In this document: positions 25,017 to 36,690 of the stretch, piece after piece
Numbering within the stretch: the stretch's first letter is position 1
Layout of the letters: every line of letters begins with the position of its first letter
From: Atrina japonica
Taxonomy: Eukaryota; Mollusca; Bivalvia; Pterioida; Pinnidae
NCBI GenBank assembly: GCA_030159075.1
Contig: BROG01000512.1
Span: 372,001 to 436,000 of the forward strand
Direction of reading: 5' to 3'
DNA length: 64,000 bases
Program-made: the position numbers and the translations under genes
Notes under the pieces: model-generated
What the model saw: the letters and a program-made list of their open reading frames with translations, nothing else
What the model was told of the DNA's origin: nothing
Database searches by the model: none

Positions 25017-28000
25017 TCAAGTTGGTAGAGGTTCGTCTTCTTCTTCACAGCACTTACACACTTTGCATTTACAGCACAGAATACACGGGGCTGCCAACAA
25101 TAGAAAAGGGGAGGCAACCAGCAATAAGACCCCAAATCCGGCGAATATACCTACAACCTGTAAATAATAAAAAAGAATATGGCATATCCAAATAAAAATT
25201 TCACGACTGCCCATTTATGCTCATTCAGGATGTTAATTTTTATTCAAATGATTATGTACTTCACATCATACAGATATATAATAATAAAATTCTCGGTAAA
25301 TTACACCTCAGTACATTGCTTTGTTTGCAAGTAATACATATAAGGTGTGGGGTTCCAACTGAGAGTTGTTTCTAACTTTTAGACTTGCATGTGAACAGAA
25401 AACTATCAGAATCGACAACCTAACTATTATACCTTTTTTGTTTTTTCATTAAATAAAAATAAAGATATGTATATTAGCTATTGTCACCATTTTCTCAGAT
25501 CAAGCTATTTCTGTGGACCAAGTTGCACAATACATGTGCATTGTTAAATTTTACCTATGGTCAGCCTATTGATTTAACACTGGTTAACTCCAAGGTAAAT
25601 TTAACAAAGTATTGTACAACTGGGTCCTGATTGATAATCACTGTGTTATTTTTACAGAATGGTTCTCATTCATACCTTTTGGGAGGACAAATACTAAAGT
25701 AAGACTATAGCAACGGTAAAATTTATTGGGCAAATTATTTCCCTCATAACACACCAATAAATGTTAACAAGTGTTTTATTTTATTTGCATATTTGTTGGT
25801 TCAGTCCTACTCAAGAATATTTGAGCCATATGACGCCTGCCAGAATTTAATGGATGAATAAATGATAACAGTGTTTCCCAGAATCAACCCCTACCACAAG
25901 TGGTGACTCTATAAATTGAATGTGTTTGCATTCATAATATGTCGATACAATCACTATGTTGATTTTAATTTTAGTTTTGATTTGATTTGATTTTGAATAG
26001 CGTTTCACGCCACACTCAACAATTTTTCAATTATATGGTGGTGGCCAGTTTTTAATGGTGGAGGAGAGAACCTGTTTACCTGGGAAGAGACCACCGACCT
26101 TCCGAAAGTAAACTGGCAAATTTTCTCACAAAAATCAGCTTAAGATTCCAGCGGGGCTCGAACTTGCAATGATCAGAAGTTAAATTTTAGTTTTGAAACA
26201 GACATTTAAACACTCACCTGAGTTCTGTGCCAAATTACAGAGGCTCTGGAATGTCCAAGTTTGTTCTTACAGGGTCCCTTATCATAATGGCGTAACAAGA
26301 AATCATCCTTAAAAAAAGGAAAACAATAAAATTTGACATTTGGACAAACAAAATAAGTAAGAGGTGGGTCAATCCGCTAAAAAAGAATTTAAGTGAAAAT
26401 TTCTGAAAGAGTTTGTTAAGTATTCTCGGATATTGTAACATGCAGCAGTTTGGTAAGCCAGAGATATTACCTGAACTTTTGTATGTGATCTGTATAACCT
26501 ATAAAGGCATGCCTTCCTTTTGCCTGATTGTTAAACTTAAACAAACAAGAGCTGTTTGTAAAACAGTTAGCCTCCCCCCTTCAATGGAAACTGTGAATTA
26601 TTGGAAATTTGCTAGGTTCAAGGGGCATAACACTGTAAAAAATTGTTTGATGGTAACTTAATAAGAACTTGACTTAGATATTATCATGATGTATCTGTAT
26701 GCAAAATTTTATTTCAATATGTGCACCCACTGCAGAAATTGTGTTTGTTTGGTTGTTTATTGTTGTTTAACATCCCACCCACTCATATGGAGACGTCACC
26801 AAATGCCGGTTAAGGGCTTCAAATTTTGGCCTACGCTCCCATTGCAGAGATAATGAACGGAAACTTTTGGTGCACTGATCCGACTGACAACAGCAAAGAC
26901 AATGACAATGAATATTTTTCTTACATACCAACATCAGACCTACAAATCATGGTCTAATGTGTATTTTGTAACAAACTTTGAAAATTGTCCTTCTATACCA
27001 ACATTGGACATACAGATCAGGGTCTATGGGGACACAAAACACTAGACCTCATTTTACCAACATTACTGTATAGTTGTTAAATTTCACAGAAAGAAAATTT
27101 GGTGTTTTTCTGAAAGGAACTTATTCACGGGTAATAAATATACCGTAATGCCATTTCAAGGAGACATGAACTTCGCTTTGCGGCAAACAGAGAGCGACTT
27201 TGAGTGATGCAGGGGGACTTTGTCGCCCACGTCGCCCTCTAAAACGAGCTCTGACATTACATTCACAGGTATTTAATTTCAAGGTATTATTTTGACCACA
27301 TATAGAGTGAAATTAAATCCCATGCAAATAAAGGCAACTATACAGTAATTTATCAAAAAGATTTAAGTTTGTCTAAGATATAAACTGCTGAGTGCAGTAA
27401 TATACTTACATCTAATGAAGCTAGACAGTACCAACAAAAGACATGTTTACATCGCTTACACATCATCTGAGCACATCCATCATTACGCTCGATTGGGACA
27501 TGACAAACTGGACATCTTTTTATTGTTGCATCTTCTGAACTACTGTAAGGAATGCTGTAAGGTCAAAGGTCAAGTGAACAATTAGTGATTCATATTACCA
27601 GTACGATGTAAATGTTACATGGGGAAATTTTATCATGTAAAGGAATGATTATTTTTCCATGAATACTTTCTGAATTACTTTTCTGTTGAGACTGAATCAA
27701 GATACAGCCATTGTATTACAGTAAAAGTCTTACAAACCAAATCAAAGACCAAAAATACACTGTCAGAAAAGTCACTTTCACGTGTCAATGGCAATCCTCA
27801 AAATACCACTTAAGACTTTCACTAAACACAGTTCCAGCAGTACAGCTTCATAGAAATGCATTACTCAAATGGAATATACTAGGTCAAATTAATTCTTTAT
27901 CTTTTTTAAGTTATCTTTTTTAATGATGAAAAAGCACATATAGAATTCAAGCATTTTTCAATGGTATTTTTGTCTTTCAACACTTTCAAGAACTGACTCT

Positions 28001-28954
28001 ATATTCAGGCACTTTTAAAGGTCTGTGCGAATTATCCCTTTTGATAAGACTCTAGTTTTGGTTAGGATGACTTACCCAGCATCCTCTTGTCGACCAGTAA
28101 GCATCACCTGGTCACAGGTCAGTGTTGCATGCCACTTAGATTTACATATGGAACAGAACTGCAATCCACACTGTAAAGTAAGAAACTAGTATTTGTAAAT
28201 GGAACTAATATAGTTTACATTATTTATATTTAGAGTTAGAATTATGTATAATAGAACAAATAACATAAATCAACATTGTAGATTAAGAAATTAAGATTGA
28301 AATATAGATCAAATACCAGATACAGTCCATACTGTAAATTTAGACATTTACAAGTTATACCAATAGAGGACAAATACAGTTCATAGTCCACACTGTAAAT
28401 TTAGACATTTACAAGTTAGACCAATGGAGGACAAATACAGTCCATAGTCCACACTGTAAATTTAGACATTTACAATTTAGACTAACAGAGGACAAATACA
28501 GTCCACAGTCCACACTGTAAATTTAGACATTTACAATTTAGACCAATGGAGGACAAATACAGCCCATAGTCCACACTGTAAATTTAGACATTTACAAGTT
28601 AGACTAACAGAGGACAAATACAGTTCACAGTCTCAGTATAAATTATAAACATTTACAATTTAGACTAACAGAGGACAAATACAGTCCACAGTCTCAGTAT
28701 AAATTACAGACATTTACAATTTAGACTAACAGAGGACAAATACAGTTCACAGTCTCAGTATAAATTACAGACATTTACAATTTAGACTAACAGAGGACAA
28801 ATACAGTCCACAGTCTCAGTACAAATTTAGACATTTACAAATCAGACTGATAGAGGACAAATACAGTCCATAGTCCATGCTATAAATTTATAGGCTTAGA
28901 TTTATATCCAAAGCAAATACATTGATGTCCATATAATAACAATAATTGGTGATG

Positions 28955-28986
<32 letters not shown>

Positions 28987-31900
28987 GATGATGATGACGA
29001 CGACGATGCGGAGGAGGAGGACTGTCCTACCTCCTAAATTCTGGCTCCAGAAAGTTTAATTTGACACATTTGTTTGAAAACACTTTATTCTTTATTTTGG
29101 AATTCCAAATTGGGAATTTTTTAAATATTTTGGGGGAAAGTACAAGCCATTTTTCCATTGCAATGGTTCCTGTAGCAGGACCCCAAAATGGCTTAGGAAA
29201 ATCCCTGATGATAATAATGATGATGATGATAAAACTACTACTAATGATACTACTACTAACAATGATAATATGATAATAATGATGATGATGATGATGATGA
29301 TAAAACTACTACTAATGATACTATATGTACTACTAACGATGATAATGTAAATGTGAATAATAAAGATACAAGGTGTATAATGGTCTTACTGAAGGACAAT
29401 CTACAGGTGTTGGTCTGTAATGTTCTCCTGTTGATGTACTGCACACATGACAAACTGTATCACATCCAGCTTCTGGACAAAATGTCCGGTTAGGATCCAT
29501 GTCCACCTCTAGTATGATCAAACAAAAATCAACATGATACATTATACAATTTGTAATTTCAATTGATTATGAATATGCATAGTACAAAAGTTTGATACTT
29601 TGAAAACTCATCAAGAGATGGATGGACAATTGAATATGAAGTTCACCGGTCCGTACACATATCAGAATTCTTGTCCTACAGACCTACACATATGACTATA
29701 AGAATCCATCATGAGTATCCATGTGGGATAGGGAATTCTCACCCAAGGGGTTGAATATTTCAGACAGAGATGAGGATTGCAGACAAAAATTGACTGTTTA
29801 GTCTTTAAATATTTTGCATGAGCCACAGATTTCCTAAGAGAATTTTTTTTTTACATTTATCTCCAGGAATTTTTCGATGTTTTATTTGAGAAATGTGAAG
29901 AGGCCATTGTTTGATGTTTATAAACAAAGCAGATGAATACACTAAGGTAGTCGCGACTTATAGGGTCATGTACTCATGTGAGAAAGGTGGATTACATGAA
30001 GCTTTCTCACATAGGATGTTCCTGTTTCACATGGGCAACGATGAAAGAAAACTTGTCAGTGGTGCAAAGAGCTGACAAAATATATCGGTATCTGTTTAAC
30101 AAGCCCGTGAGCAAGTCAAATGTCTCCAATATCAATGTAACATACTTCTCATAGTTTTAAAATATTGCTGGTCAAATAGATTGATAAAATGAATCTATTT
30201 CATGATCTAGAAAATATCTATGATCAAGTTATAGTTCTGCAAAATGGGGAAATAATATTGTTTTGGTTTTAAATCACATGTGCCACTTTATCTTTATAGA
30301 ATTATACAAGTCTCTGACATCGATTTAGCATATTTTTTTTAACTGCGACAAATATTCATGAATTTTGGACTTTCAAAGAACTTTAAAAGTTACAAAATGT
30401 TGTCTCAAAATACATCCAATACCCCAAAATCCTTTGATATGTAAATATATATTATAGTGAGAATTTAAAACATGGTCCATATCTTAAATCAGTGCATCAC
30501 ATGATAAATTGTTGAAATTTCATAGGATAACGTCACTGCTACTCTGAAAAAATAGTGCAGGTGCTGGTCACCATTGCACAATCGCGGAATGCTATCAATT
30601 ATCTTCCGTTTTTTGCGGTTATCTTCTGTACACAGAATTACTCATTGTACAATACAGAGCAGTAGAGAACAAGCAAATATCACAGAACCTGGTGTCATGT
30701 GATGTACTAAACCTATTTGTATAGTAGAACCTGTCTTGAGAGACCACTCTCATGAAAGACCACATGTCTTTTGAGACCACATTTTGAAATCCACTTGGTT
30801 AAATATTTCTGTAAATAAAACCTTTTTTGTGAGACCACCTGTCTTGAGAGACCATATTTCATTGGCAGAAAGGGTGGTTCTCAAGACAGGTTCCACTGTA
30901 TCTGATAAGGTAGCTACTACGGTTTCATAATGTTACTTTGGGAAGCAGAATAGTGCCATCTCTGTCACTTAGACACTATTTCTTCCCAAAGCAACACTAT
31001 GAAAGCATAGTACCCACCTAAACAGGTATTGACAGGTAAATGAGAGACCTCTGTGGCTGATTCGTTAGAGCATCTGCCATCATGTTTTGAACTCTCTGGT
31101 CATTGGGCGTTTGAGTCCCATTGGAAACTAAGCTGATTATGTGAGAAAATTTGTCAGTTTACTTGCGGAGGGCCGATGATCTCCTCCACCAGTAAAAACT
31201 GGCAACAACCATATCACTGAAAATTGTTGAAAAACAACATTCAAAACAAAACAAAAAACACGTAAATGAAAGATCATCACTTCTTACCTCTTTGATATCT
31301 TAATCTCTTGTAGCGTTCAAAAAGTCTCCGATCGACCAGGGATTCAATCTGCAGAAGGTTGGAAACATAATACAACATTTAAGTACAGATCCTACAACTC
31401 TACATTATCATGTTTTATTTAAATCATACTGCAACTTGATGACATTATCAGAACAAATCAATAATTGCTCTTTCATAATTTGAATATTTATTTGCACAAA
31501 TGAAAAATGTTTAATGATATATATACACCATTTCCATATTTATATTTTCCATTCAATTACAGAGTATCTTTGGGGGTTATCATGAATCTTCATTACAATA
31601 TGCAAATTAGGCAAAAATCAATAGAGAATATCATATTTAATATTAATTACCATATAACAGAAAAACAAAGCCCTAAATTAACATGCACATAAAATTGAAT
31701 AATAACATGTTCAAAAATTCAAAAAGGTAGTTGATAAATAAATAATCAAACCAACCAGGAAGGTTATTGTGAATATGTTACACTACTTTTGATAAACAAG
31801 ATGATATAAGAAAATATCAGAATGAGTGTATTCCAAGAATCTAAAATTTCAGCTTGAGAGCATTTACCATATTTTATGGCCTATAGGTCAATGTGGCGGA

Positions 31901-34900
31901 TAGGTGGAATGGCCGATTTTTGGTAAAAATCTAGGTTTAAGTATTAGATAGGTCGAAGTGGAAGACAGGTCGATGTCGGCAGAGATGAAAACATGAATGG
32001 GAGAACACAAAAATACATTATTTATGTTCAATAACTGGTGCTAAAACGATGGTAGCCAACCAAAATAATCAGAGTAATAGGCCTATTTTACTGTACATTA
32101 TTAGATAGGACTGTAATTAAAAAGCATACAAGTTGCATTTTATCATACTTAACATCACTTATATTACTCGTGTGTACTGATTATGTATACAAACATCGCA
32201 ATTATGTCACCTGTCAAATCTTCATTAAATTCTTTATGCCGCTAACACAAACGTCCTTAAGCCTTGTCTTATCCTTACATTAGCCTAAATTATTGTGTAG
32301 CTGCAAAATACTCAAGGTTAAGTGTCAATTCATTTATGTAACACTTTTTCCAAAACTTTCCCAACTTCAAAGACTGCCGCATGATCCTTATCACGTTCCA
32401 GTGAACACAGCTTGTAGTGTCCTGAAAGTCTGAATGAAGACTTCAACTTCACAGCGGGGTGCCGAGATAAGGGAATCATTCAAAAGTATAAACTGTATGG
32501 TATAAATATAATGTAAACGGTGTATTTTTATTGCGCATTTTCTGACACAGTCTTGAATCCCAATAATATTGTAACTTGAAAGATCATTATTTTGTCACTA
32601 GATTGTGAACACAGTGCATTACGCACACACGAGGTCACATTTAATAGTTCTATTAAGTGTAAATACAAATAGGTGTTTGGAGTAAGCCCCTAGATTATCC
32701 AGTGAAAAATGTTGAATTACGATGTTAAATTGGGGAAATGCAGATACAAGTTAAATATTTCACTAAGATAAGTCGATGTGGTGAATAGGTCGAGGTCATA
32801 ACTGTTGAGAACAAAAATATCAACCTATAGGCCGTAAAACACGGTATATGTGAATTCCAGATAGCCAATTTAATTAAAACCAATCTCATTTCGCTTCCGT
32901 TTTCTGATGTCAAACAGAGGATCTAATTAACTCCGTTTAGGATTAGATGCATGCGAGTGCAGCTTACACGATCTTGAAAGTTTATCCAATGATAAAGGGA
33001 TGTAAACATTATAAACACTTTATACACAAAATCCGGAAGTAGAGAATTCCTTTCATAACCTTAGATAGGATCAAATTAGCTAAGATGCTCCAAATGCATT
33101 CTGCAGACTAACGATTTCTTTGATATAAAAATTTGTCAAATCTCTTTATTATTTGATAAACTTTCCATCTTGTAAGTCAGACTTTCATTGGTCAAAGTGT
33201 ACACACCTACATGAGATAACTTACATTTGACCTCATAGCAGGTTTCATTAGATCCTTTGAGTGATATCAGTACACAAAAGCAATGTGAGATTTGGTTTTT
33301 AATTAAATTGCCAGATATTGAACGTAACTTACCTCGGCAGCCTCCATCCTACCCTGTTTTTTACATTGAGCATCAGGACAGGTGATTGACAGTATGGCGC
33401 CATCAATAATCAAAACCTGCAGGTACTGTCGGACACACTAACAACAAGAATATTTACAGGTAAGATCATTGACTTGTTTGGTGTGGATCCAGTTAAGACT
33501 TTTAAAGTGAGTTGGTTGGTATGCCAAAGTACATGTACATGTCATTTTGTATATGTGGTGTATTTTGTTATACATACACAAGGTTTTCTCTACTCTCCAG
33601 AAATAGGGGCCCGTACCTTTCCAATAGGGAATTAGCTGTGTTTACCAAGAAATGTAACAACATTAGAAATATATATTAAAAACATTTCTGATATATTTCA
33701 GTGTTCAATTCATTCAAATTTACCATTTTTCTAAATGTACTGATGTATTTTGTCATACATACATGCTGAAACATGAAAATATCAAAAGTGAAGAATTTTT
33801 TTCCCCAAGTTCATGTGATGTCACTATGTCACTATATCTTTTATTACATCAAGTATACATAAGAACTGACAAATATTCTGGATGGGACATTTCCATGTTT
33901 GAAACATGCTCCTTCTAAGATTGTCATTTAGTAAGATCAAAATTGTCCCTATCCTACCATTTTAGACTTGTTCCATACCAAACCTTGTCCCTTTTTGTAT
34001 ACCCAACAGAAAAACCATAGCAAGACTTATCTGTACTGTCATGCCCATTTTCAGTATTTGAATCAATGCTTTATTGTAAAGCTTAAGATAATTAGTTATA
34101 AATTCAAAATATAAAATTTTATTGGCTTAGAAAAAGAACTTCTTTCATATGTTCCAATTCCTCTTATTTTCTATGGGTGTGATGCAAGTACATATACCAG
34201 GGCTCTCAGTAGAGTAAAATTTTGGCGAGTCCCTGGGACCCCAGGGTCAAAATCTGGGGAGTCCCATCTAGAAAATGAAAAGTCCACTTATTTGAAATGT
34301 GTTCTATGCATTATTTATATTAGAAGTTCTATTCCATGATATTTGAAAAAAAGGGATAGTGTTCTACAAATCACAATTAGGTTAATAACCTGCTAATCCT
34401 ATTTTCGGATTCTAATAGAATCAAATGTTGTATTAAAATTCACGAACAATTTTTTTTTATCCAGAACATCAATTTTTTCACGAGACAAGACTTACTGATG
34501 TACTTGTTTTCTTTGCTGATATAAGCGCCCAAGCATTCATCGTGATTTGCTTTACCGATGGATGTGTCAAATGATATCAAACACACGTTATCTCTCTGAT
34601 TTGTTTAAACGACATTGACATTTTTATATTGTATCTCGTTAATGCAGTTTTTGTTTGAAACATTACTTTTGATAACCATAAAATGAGCTGTATGCTGTAA
34701 TTGAATGATTCAAGCGGCCCAATGTCATGGGTTCTTCATTTGACATGTTGGCGCATGGTGAGACTTTCGGAGTTTCAAATCTAATTAAAGGATTATCAGC
34801 TATGATTCATTGTCCCTGGATGTTGATTGGAGGATAATATGATCAGCATATATGCTTAATTAGACATATTTCTTCAGCGGAGCCAGAGGTAAAGTTTTAC

Positions 34901-35338
34901 CTGCGTGTTGTTTTATGACCAGTGTTTATGAGGACACACAGGTACTAGGATGTGTCAATTAAACAATCAACAAGCAATTATGGGATTGATTAAAAGGTGT
35001 AAACGTCCAAGTCAAAATCTTGAGCATCCTATGGGACTCAGGGTTGCCAAATATGCGTACCCTCGGGTCACTGAGAGTCATGTATACATGTACAATATTT
35101 TGATGTGAACAAAATCCCCTTTTCAGAGCAAACCCTGCCTCTCGGAGTCTCCAAATTTCTAGCTAAAACACTGATAATAGTCTTAATCTGAATGACTAAC
35201 CTTTGCACAATACAGACACTTGCAGTCCCTTAGTTCATACATCTCATCCAGCGTACATTCCATCAGGCATAGCTTACAAGTAATGAGTGGATCAATGGCA
35301 AGGTCAACAGAATTTTTACCAGATGAATAAGTGGCCAT
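25017..35338 (-). CDS. RNF144A: RNF144A-like RBR E3 ubiquitin-protein ligase, 8 coding exons, 293 (or 297) aa
   Basis: RING-between-RING ligase: RING1 recruits E2~Ub, and ubiquitin passes to a RING2 cysteine before substrate. Exons on - in reading order: 35338-35201, 33437-33333, 31348-31288, 29508-29390, 28170-28076, 27542-27410 (or from 27554), 26307-26218, 25157-25017. All are GT/AG and in frame; human RNF144A has 292 aa. RING1 cysteines are C21, C24, C39, C41, C44, C47, C66 and C71. The IBR spans about 110-165. RING2 begins C183-P-V-C186, with the expected catalytic Cys at C196 in D-G-C-A-Q-M-M-C (shorter isoform numbering). A single transmembrane segment (about 248-273) precedes a Cys-rich, acidic tail ending EPLPT, as in RNF144A rather than RNF144B. 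The start has A at -3 and G at +4. Introns hold many MITEs and SINEs. The A/B split is vertebrate-specific, so this may be the single ancestral gene. Confidence 0.95.
25515..25626. mobile_element. Fold-back MITE in an RNF144 intron
   Basis: Two arms of about 40 bp, GGACCAAGTTGCACAATAC and its near complement ending at 25626, both include TTGTTAAATTT. They surround a short centre. The hairpin-like layout without coding capacity indicates a small non-autonomous DNA element. Confidence 0.6.
25981..26182 (-). mobile_element. SINE family B, 5'-truncated, with 14-bp target duplication
   Basis: Contains GGCCAGTTTTTAATGGTGGA and GTAAACTGGCAAATTTTCTC in reverse orientation. Perfect duplication AATTTTAGTTTTGA flanks it (25967-25980 and 26183-26196). 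Lies just downstream of the exon at 26218-26307 (in gene orientation, inside the last intron). Confidence 0.85.
26746..26838 (-). mobile_element. SINE fragment of the 36045 family (tail only)
   Basis: Carries the tail 'gtttaacatcccaccc', 'catatggagacgtcacc' and 'cttcaaattttggcctacgc', then stops abruptly. Flanking 'cccactgcagaaat' and 'cccattgcagagat' look like a decayed target duplication. Confidence 0.7.
28311..28890. repeat. 61-bp tandem repeat in an RNF144 intron
   Basis: Roughly ten units of about 61 bp: AAATACAGTCCATAGTCCAC / ACTGTAAATTTAGACATTTA / CAAGTTAGACCAATGGAGGAC. Later units replace 'ccacactg' with 'ctcagta'. Lies between coding exons at 28076-28170 and 29390-29508. Confidence 0.9.
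28948..29345. repeat. Two (GAT)n-type microsatellites around a dispersed insertion
   Basis: (GAT)n with gac/gag variants occupies 28948-29020 and a second GAT/ACT-rich block occupies 29207-29345. Between them is a unique stretch of about 185 bp bounded by 'actgtcctacctcctaaatt' and 'ggcttaggaaaatccctgat'. Confidence 0.8.
30722..30898. mobile_element. 177-bp mariner/Tigger-type MITE with TA duplication
   Basis: Left terminus TAGTAGAACCTGTCTTGAGA (30722-) and right terminus TCTCAAGACAGGTTCCACTG (ending 30898) are inverted repeats of about 26 bp. TA duplications flank it at 30720-30721 and 30899-30900. Non-coding; in an RNF144 intron. Confidence 0.8.
30910..31019. mobile_element. 110-bp fold-back element next to a MITE
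   Basis: The arm with TTTCATAATGTTACTTTGGG (from about 30922) is mirrored by CCCAAAGCAACACTATGAAA (to about 31004). The arms are about 45 bp with several mismatches and a short centre. It starts only about 12 bp from the preceding MITE. Confidence 0.65.
31048..31261 (+). mobile_element. SINE family B with tRNA-like head
   Basis: Head 'cctctgtggctgattcgtta' resembles a tRNA A-box region, and 'gcgtttgagtccc' resembles a B box. The body contains GTCAGTTTACTTGCGGAGG and an A-rich tail. A duplication GTAAATGARAGA (31036-31047 and 31262-31273, one mismatch) flanks it. This is the most complete copy of the family here. Confidence 0.8.
31867..32844. mobile_element. Non-autonomous pogo/Tigger-like element with TA duplication
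   Basis: Left end TA-CCATATTTTATGGCCTATAG and right end CTATAGGCCGTAAAACACGG-TA are inverted repeats of about 24 bp. Subterminal 'gacctatt', 'gacttat' and 'gtcgatgt' phrases resemble those of the pogo copy at 6013-8146. The 978-bp interior has no transposase. Lies in an RNF144 intron between the exons at 31288-31348 and 33333-33437. Confidence 0.7.
34198..35080. mobile_element. Possible hAT-like non-autonomous element in RNF144 intron 1
   Basis: The left border CAGGGCTCTCAGTAGAG and the right border with CTGAGAGTC form a short inverted repeat. 'gggactc...cctggga'-type phrases recur inside both ends. Interior sequence around 34770-34870 ('aatctaattaaaggattat', 'ggatgttgatt') also occurs at 55825-55885 in a DEK intron. 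Target duplication is not clean, so borders are approximate. Confidence 0.45.
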
Positions 35339-35397
35339 TTTAACACATTCTGACAAATACTAGCATTGTTATAGCAATTTCTCTTTCCTCTTCATGG
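35339..35397 (-). promoter_or_regulatory. RNF144A: RNF144 5' UTR segment with splice acceptor and two short uORFs
   Basis: On the minus strand a long T-run followed by CTTTCAG ends at 35398, a strong splice acceptor 59 nt upstream of the start codon, so a further non-coding exon probably lies upstream. The leader contains two complete 8-codon uORFs, 35395-35369 and 35366-35340; the second stops one nucleotide before the main ATG. Confidence 0.6.
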
Positions 35398-36044
35398 CTG
35401 AAAGAAAAAAAAAATTTCTGATTTACTAGAATGTCATGATTACAGACCAGACAGAGTTTTACAAGTTTAACAAGCACAAAGATGTATGTGCAGGACAAAC
35501 AGCCTATCCAGGAGTATGATGGAGACCAGTGTTACATTTCACCAAATTTAAGATAACCAGATATGCTCACTGATTGGCTGAAAGGATGGGGTAAAGGACA
35601 TTGTATTCCATATTAAGAACACCTTACTATGCTTCAGATAACTGATTAGCTGACAATCTGAATTGTAGTTACCAATAAGACTTTCCTTTCATGGAACGCA
35701 ACATCAGTCAATCAGTGAGTATATCCCATTGTCTTACAAATTCAAAATGGGGACAGGATGAAATGATAAAAAAAAAAGTTATAGGTAGCTTAAATTAAGG
35801 TCTCAAATAGATGGAATTATGTCATGACACAACTTGATGTTAATGGATTTTTTAAACTCTTTCATCCCTAAATTTCCAGATGGTATGCTCTTTTCTATTG
35901 TTAAGACCAGTCTATTACAGTCTGTATGGTTGAAAAGGTTAAAATAACAGATCAGGAAAGCAAATCATCAAATTTCAGATGACAGCGATGAGATATAGAT
36001 ACATGTAGTTAAACAGATTGATACTGGTATGTTGCTATGAAGAA

Positions 36045-36362
36045 GGTGTCCGGGTAGCGCAGTGGTTAGCGCACTCCCTTTTCACCAATGCGACCCGGGT
36101 TCGATCCTCGGATTGGGCAGGGAAGTATTGTGAAAAGGTTACCAAACCCGGATACGCTCCTGTCCTTCAGATGAGACAGTAAAAACCCGAGGTCCCGTGT
36201 CACAGTGAGGTGTCTGTTTAAAGAACCCTCACTGATGGCCATAAGTGTCGAGCATAGGCCAAAATTTGAAGCCCTTCACCGGCATTGGTGACGTCTCCAT
36301 ATGAGTGAAAGATTCTTGAGTGGGACGTTAAACAACAATAAACAAACAAACAAACAAAAAAA
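36045..36362 (+). mobile_element. Intact tRNA-derived SINE with 11-bp target duplication
   Basis: Full-length copy: A box TAGCGCAGTGG (36055-36065), B box GGTTCGATCCT (36098-36108), a conserved body ('aggccaaaatttgaagccct') and an ACAA/CAAA-rich tail. The perfect 11-bp duplication GCTATGAAGAA flanks it (36034-36044 and 36363-36373). It is the reference copy for the fragments at 1922, 12819 and 26746. It may belong to a SINE superfamily known from bivalves, but the subfamily is not identified. Confidence 0.9.
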
Positions 36363-36369
36363 GCTATGA

Positions 36370-36690
36370 AGAAAGTACAGGAGTTTCTCAGTGGCTTGGA
36401 TGTCAAAACCTTGAAGCTCTTGATTTCTCAAAGTTTCGTAAAGGTCCCAATTTTTTTTCCTTCATTAAGTTCTTAAAACCTTGAAGTTGATTCGAAGTCC
36501 TGATTTGTATATTCCTTTATATTTCACTCTTAAAACATCAAAGTTGAAGTAATTATCTGTGAATTTATAAAGAGTCGAAGCCATAATTCAGAATAACACC
36601 AGGATCCTTACCTGGAAGATTAAGTGTTTTGATAACCAGGTGACAAGTAGGTCCTGAACCAAGTAGTGATTGACAAGATTGTTGACTACA
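36370..36690 (+). mobile_element. MITE-like element, copy 2
   Basis: Shares 'ttctcagtggctt', 'ccttatatttcactctt', 'aacaccaggatccttacctg' and 'aaccaggtgacaagtag' with copies at 530 and 53341, and lacks their distal part. The SINE at 36045-36362 sits directly at its left side. Confidence 0.6.

Noticed and set aside
36046..36120. tRNA gene suggested by good A and B boxes
   Set aside because: The boxes belong to the head of a full SINE with A-rich tail and target duplication; no cloverleaf is completed.
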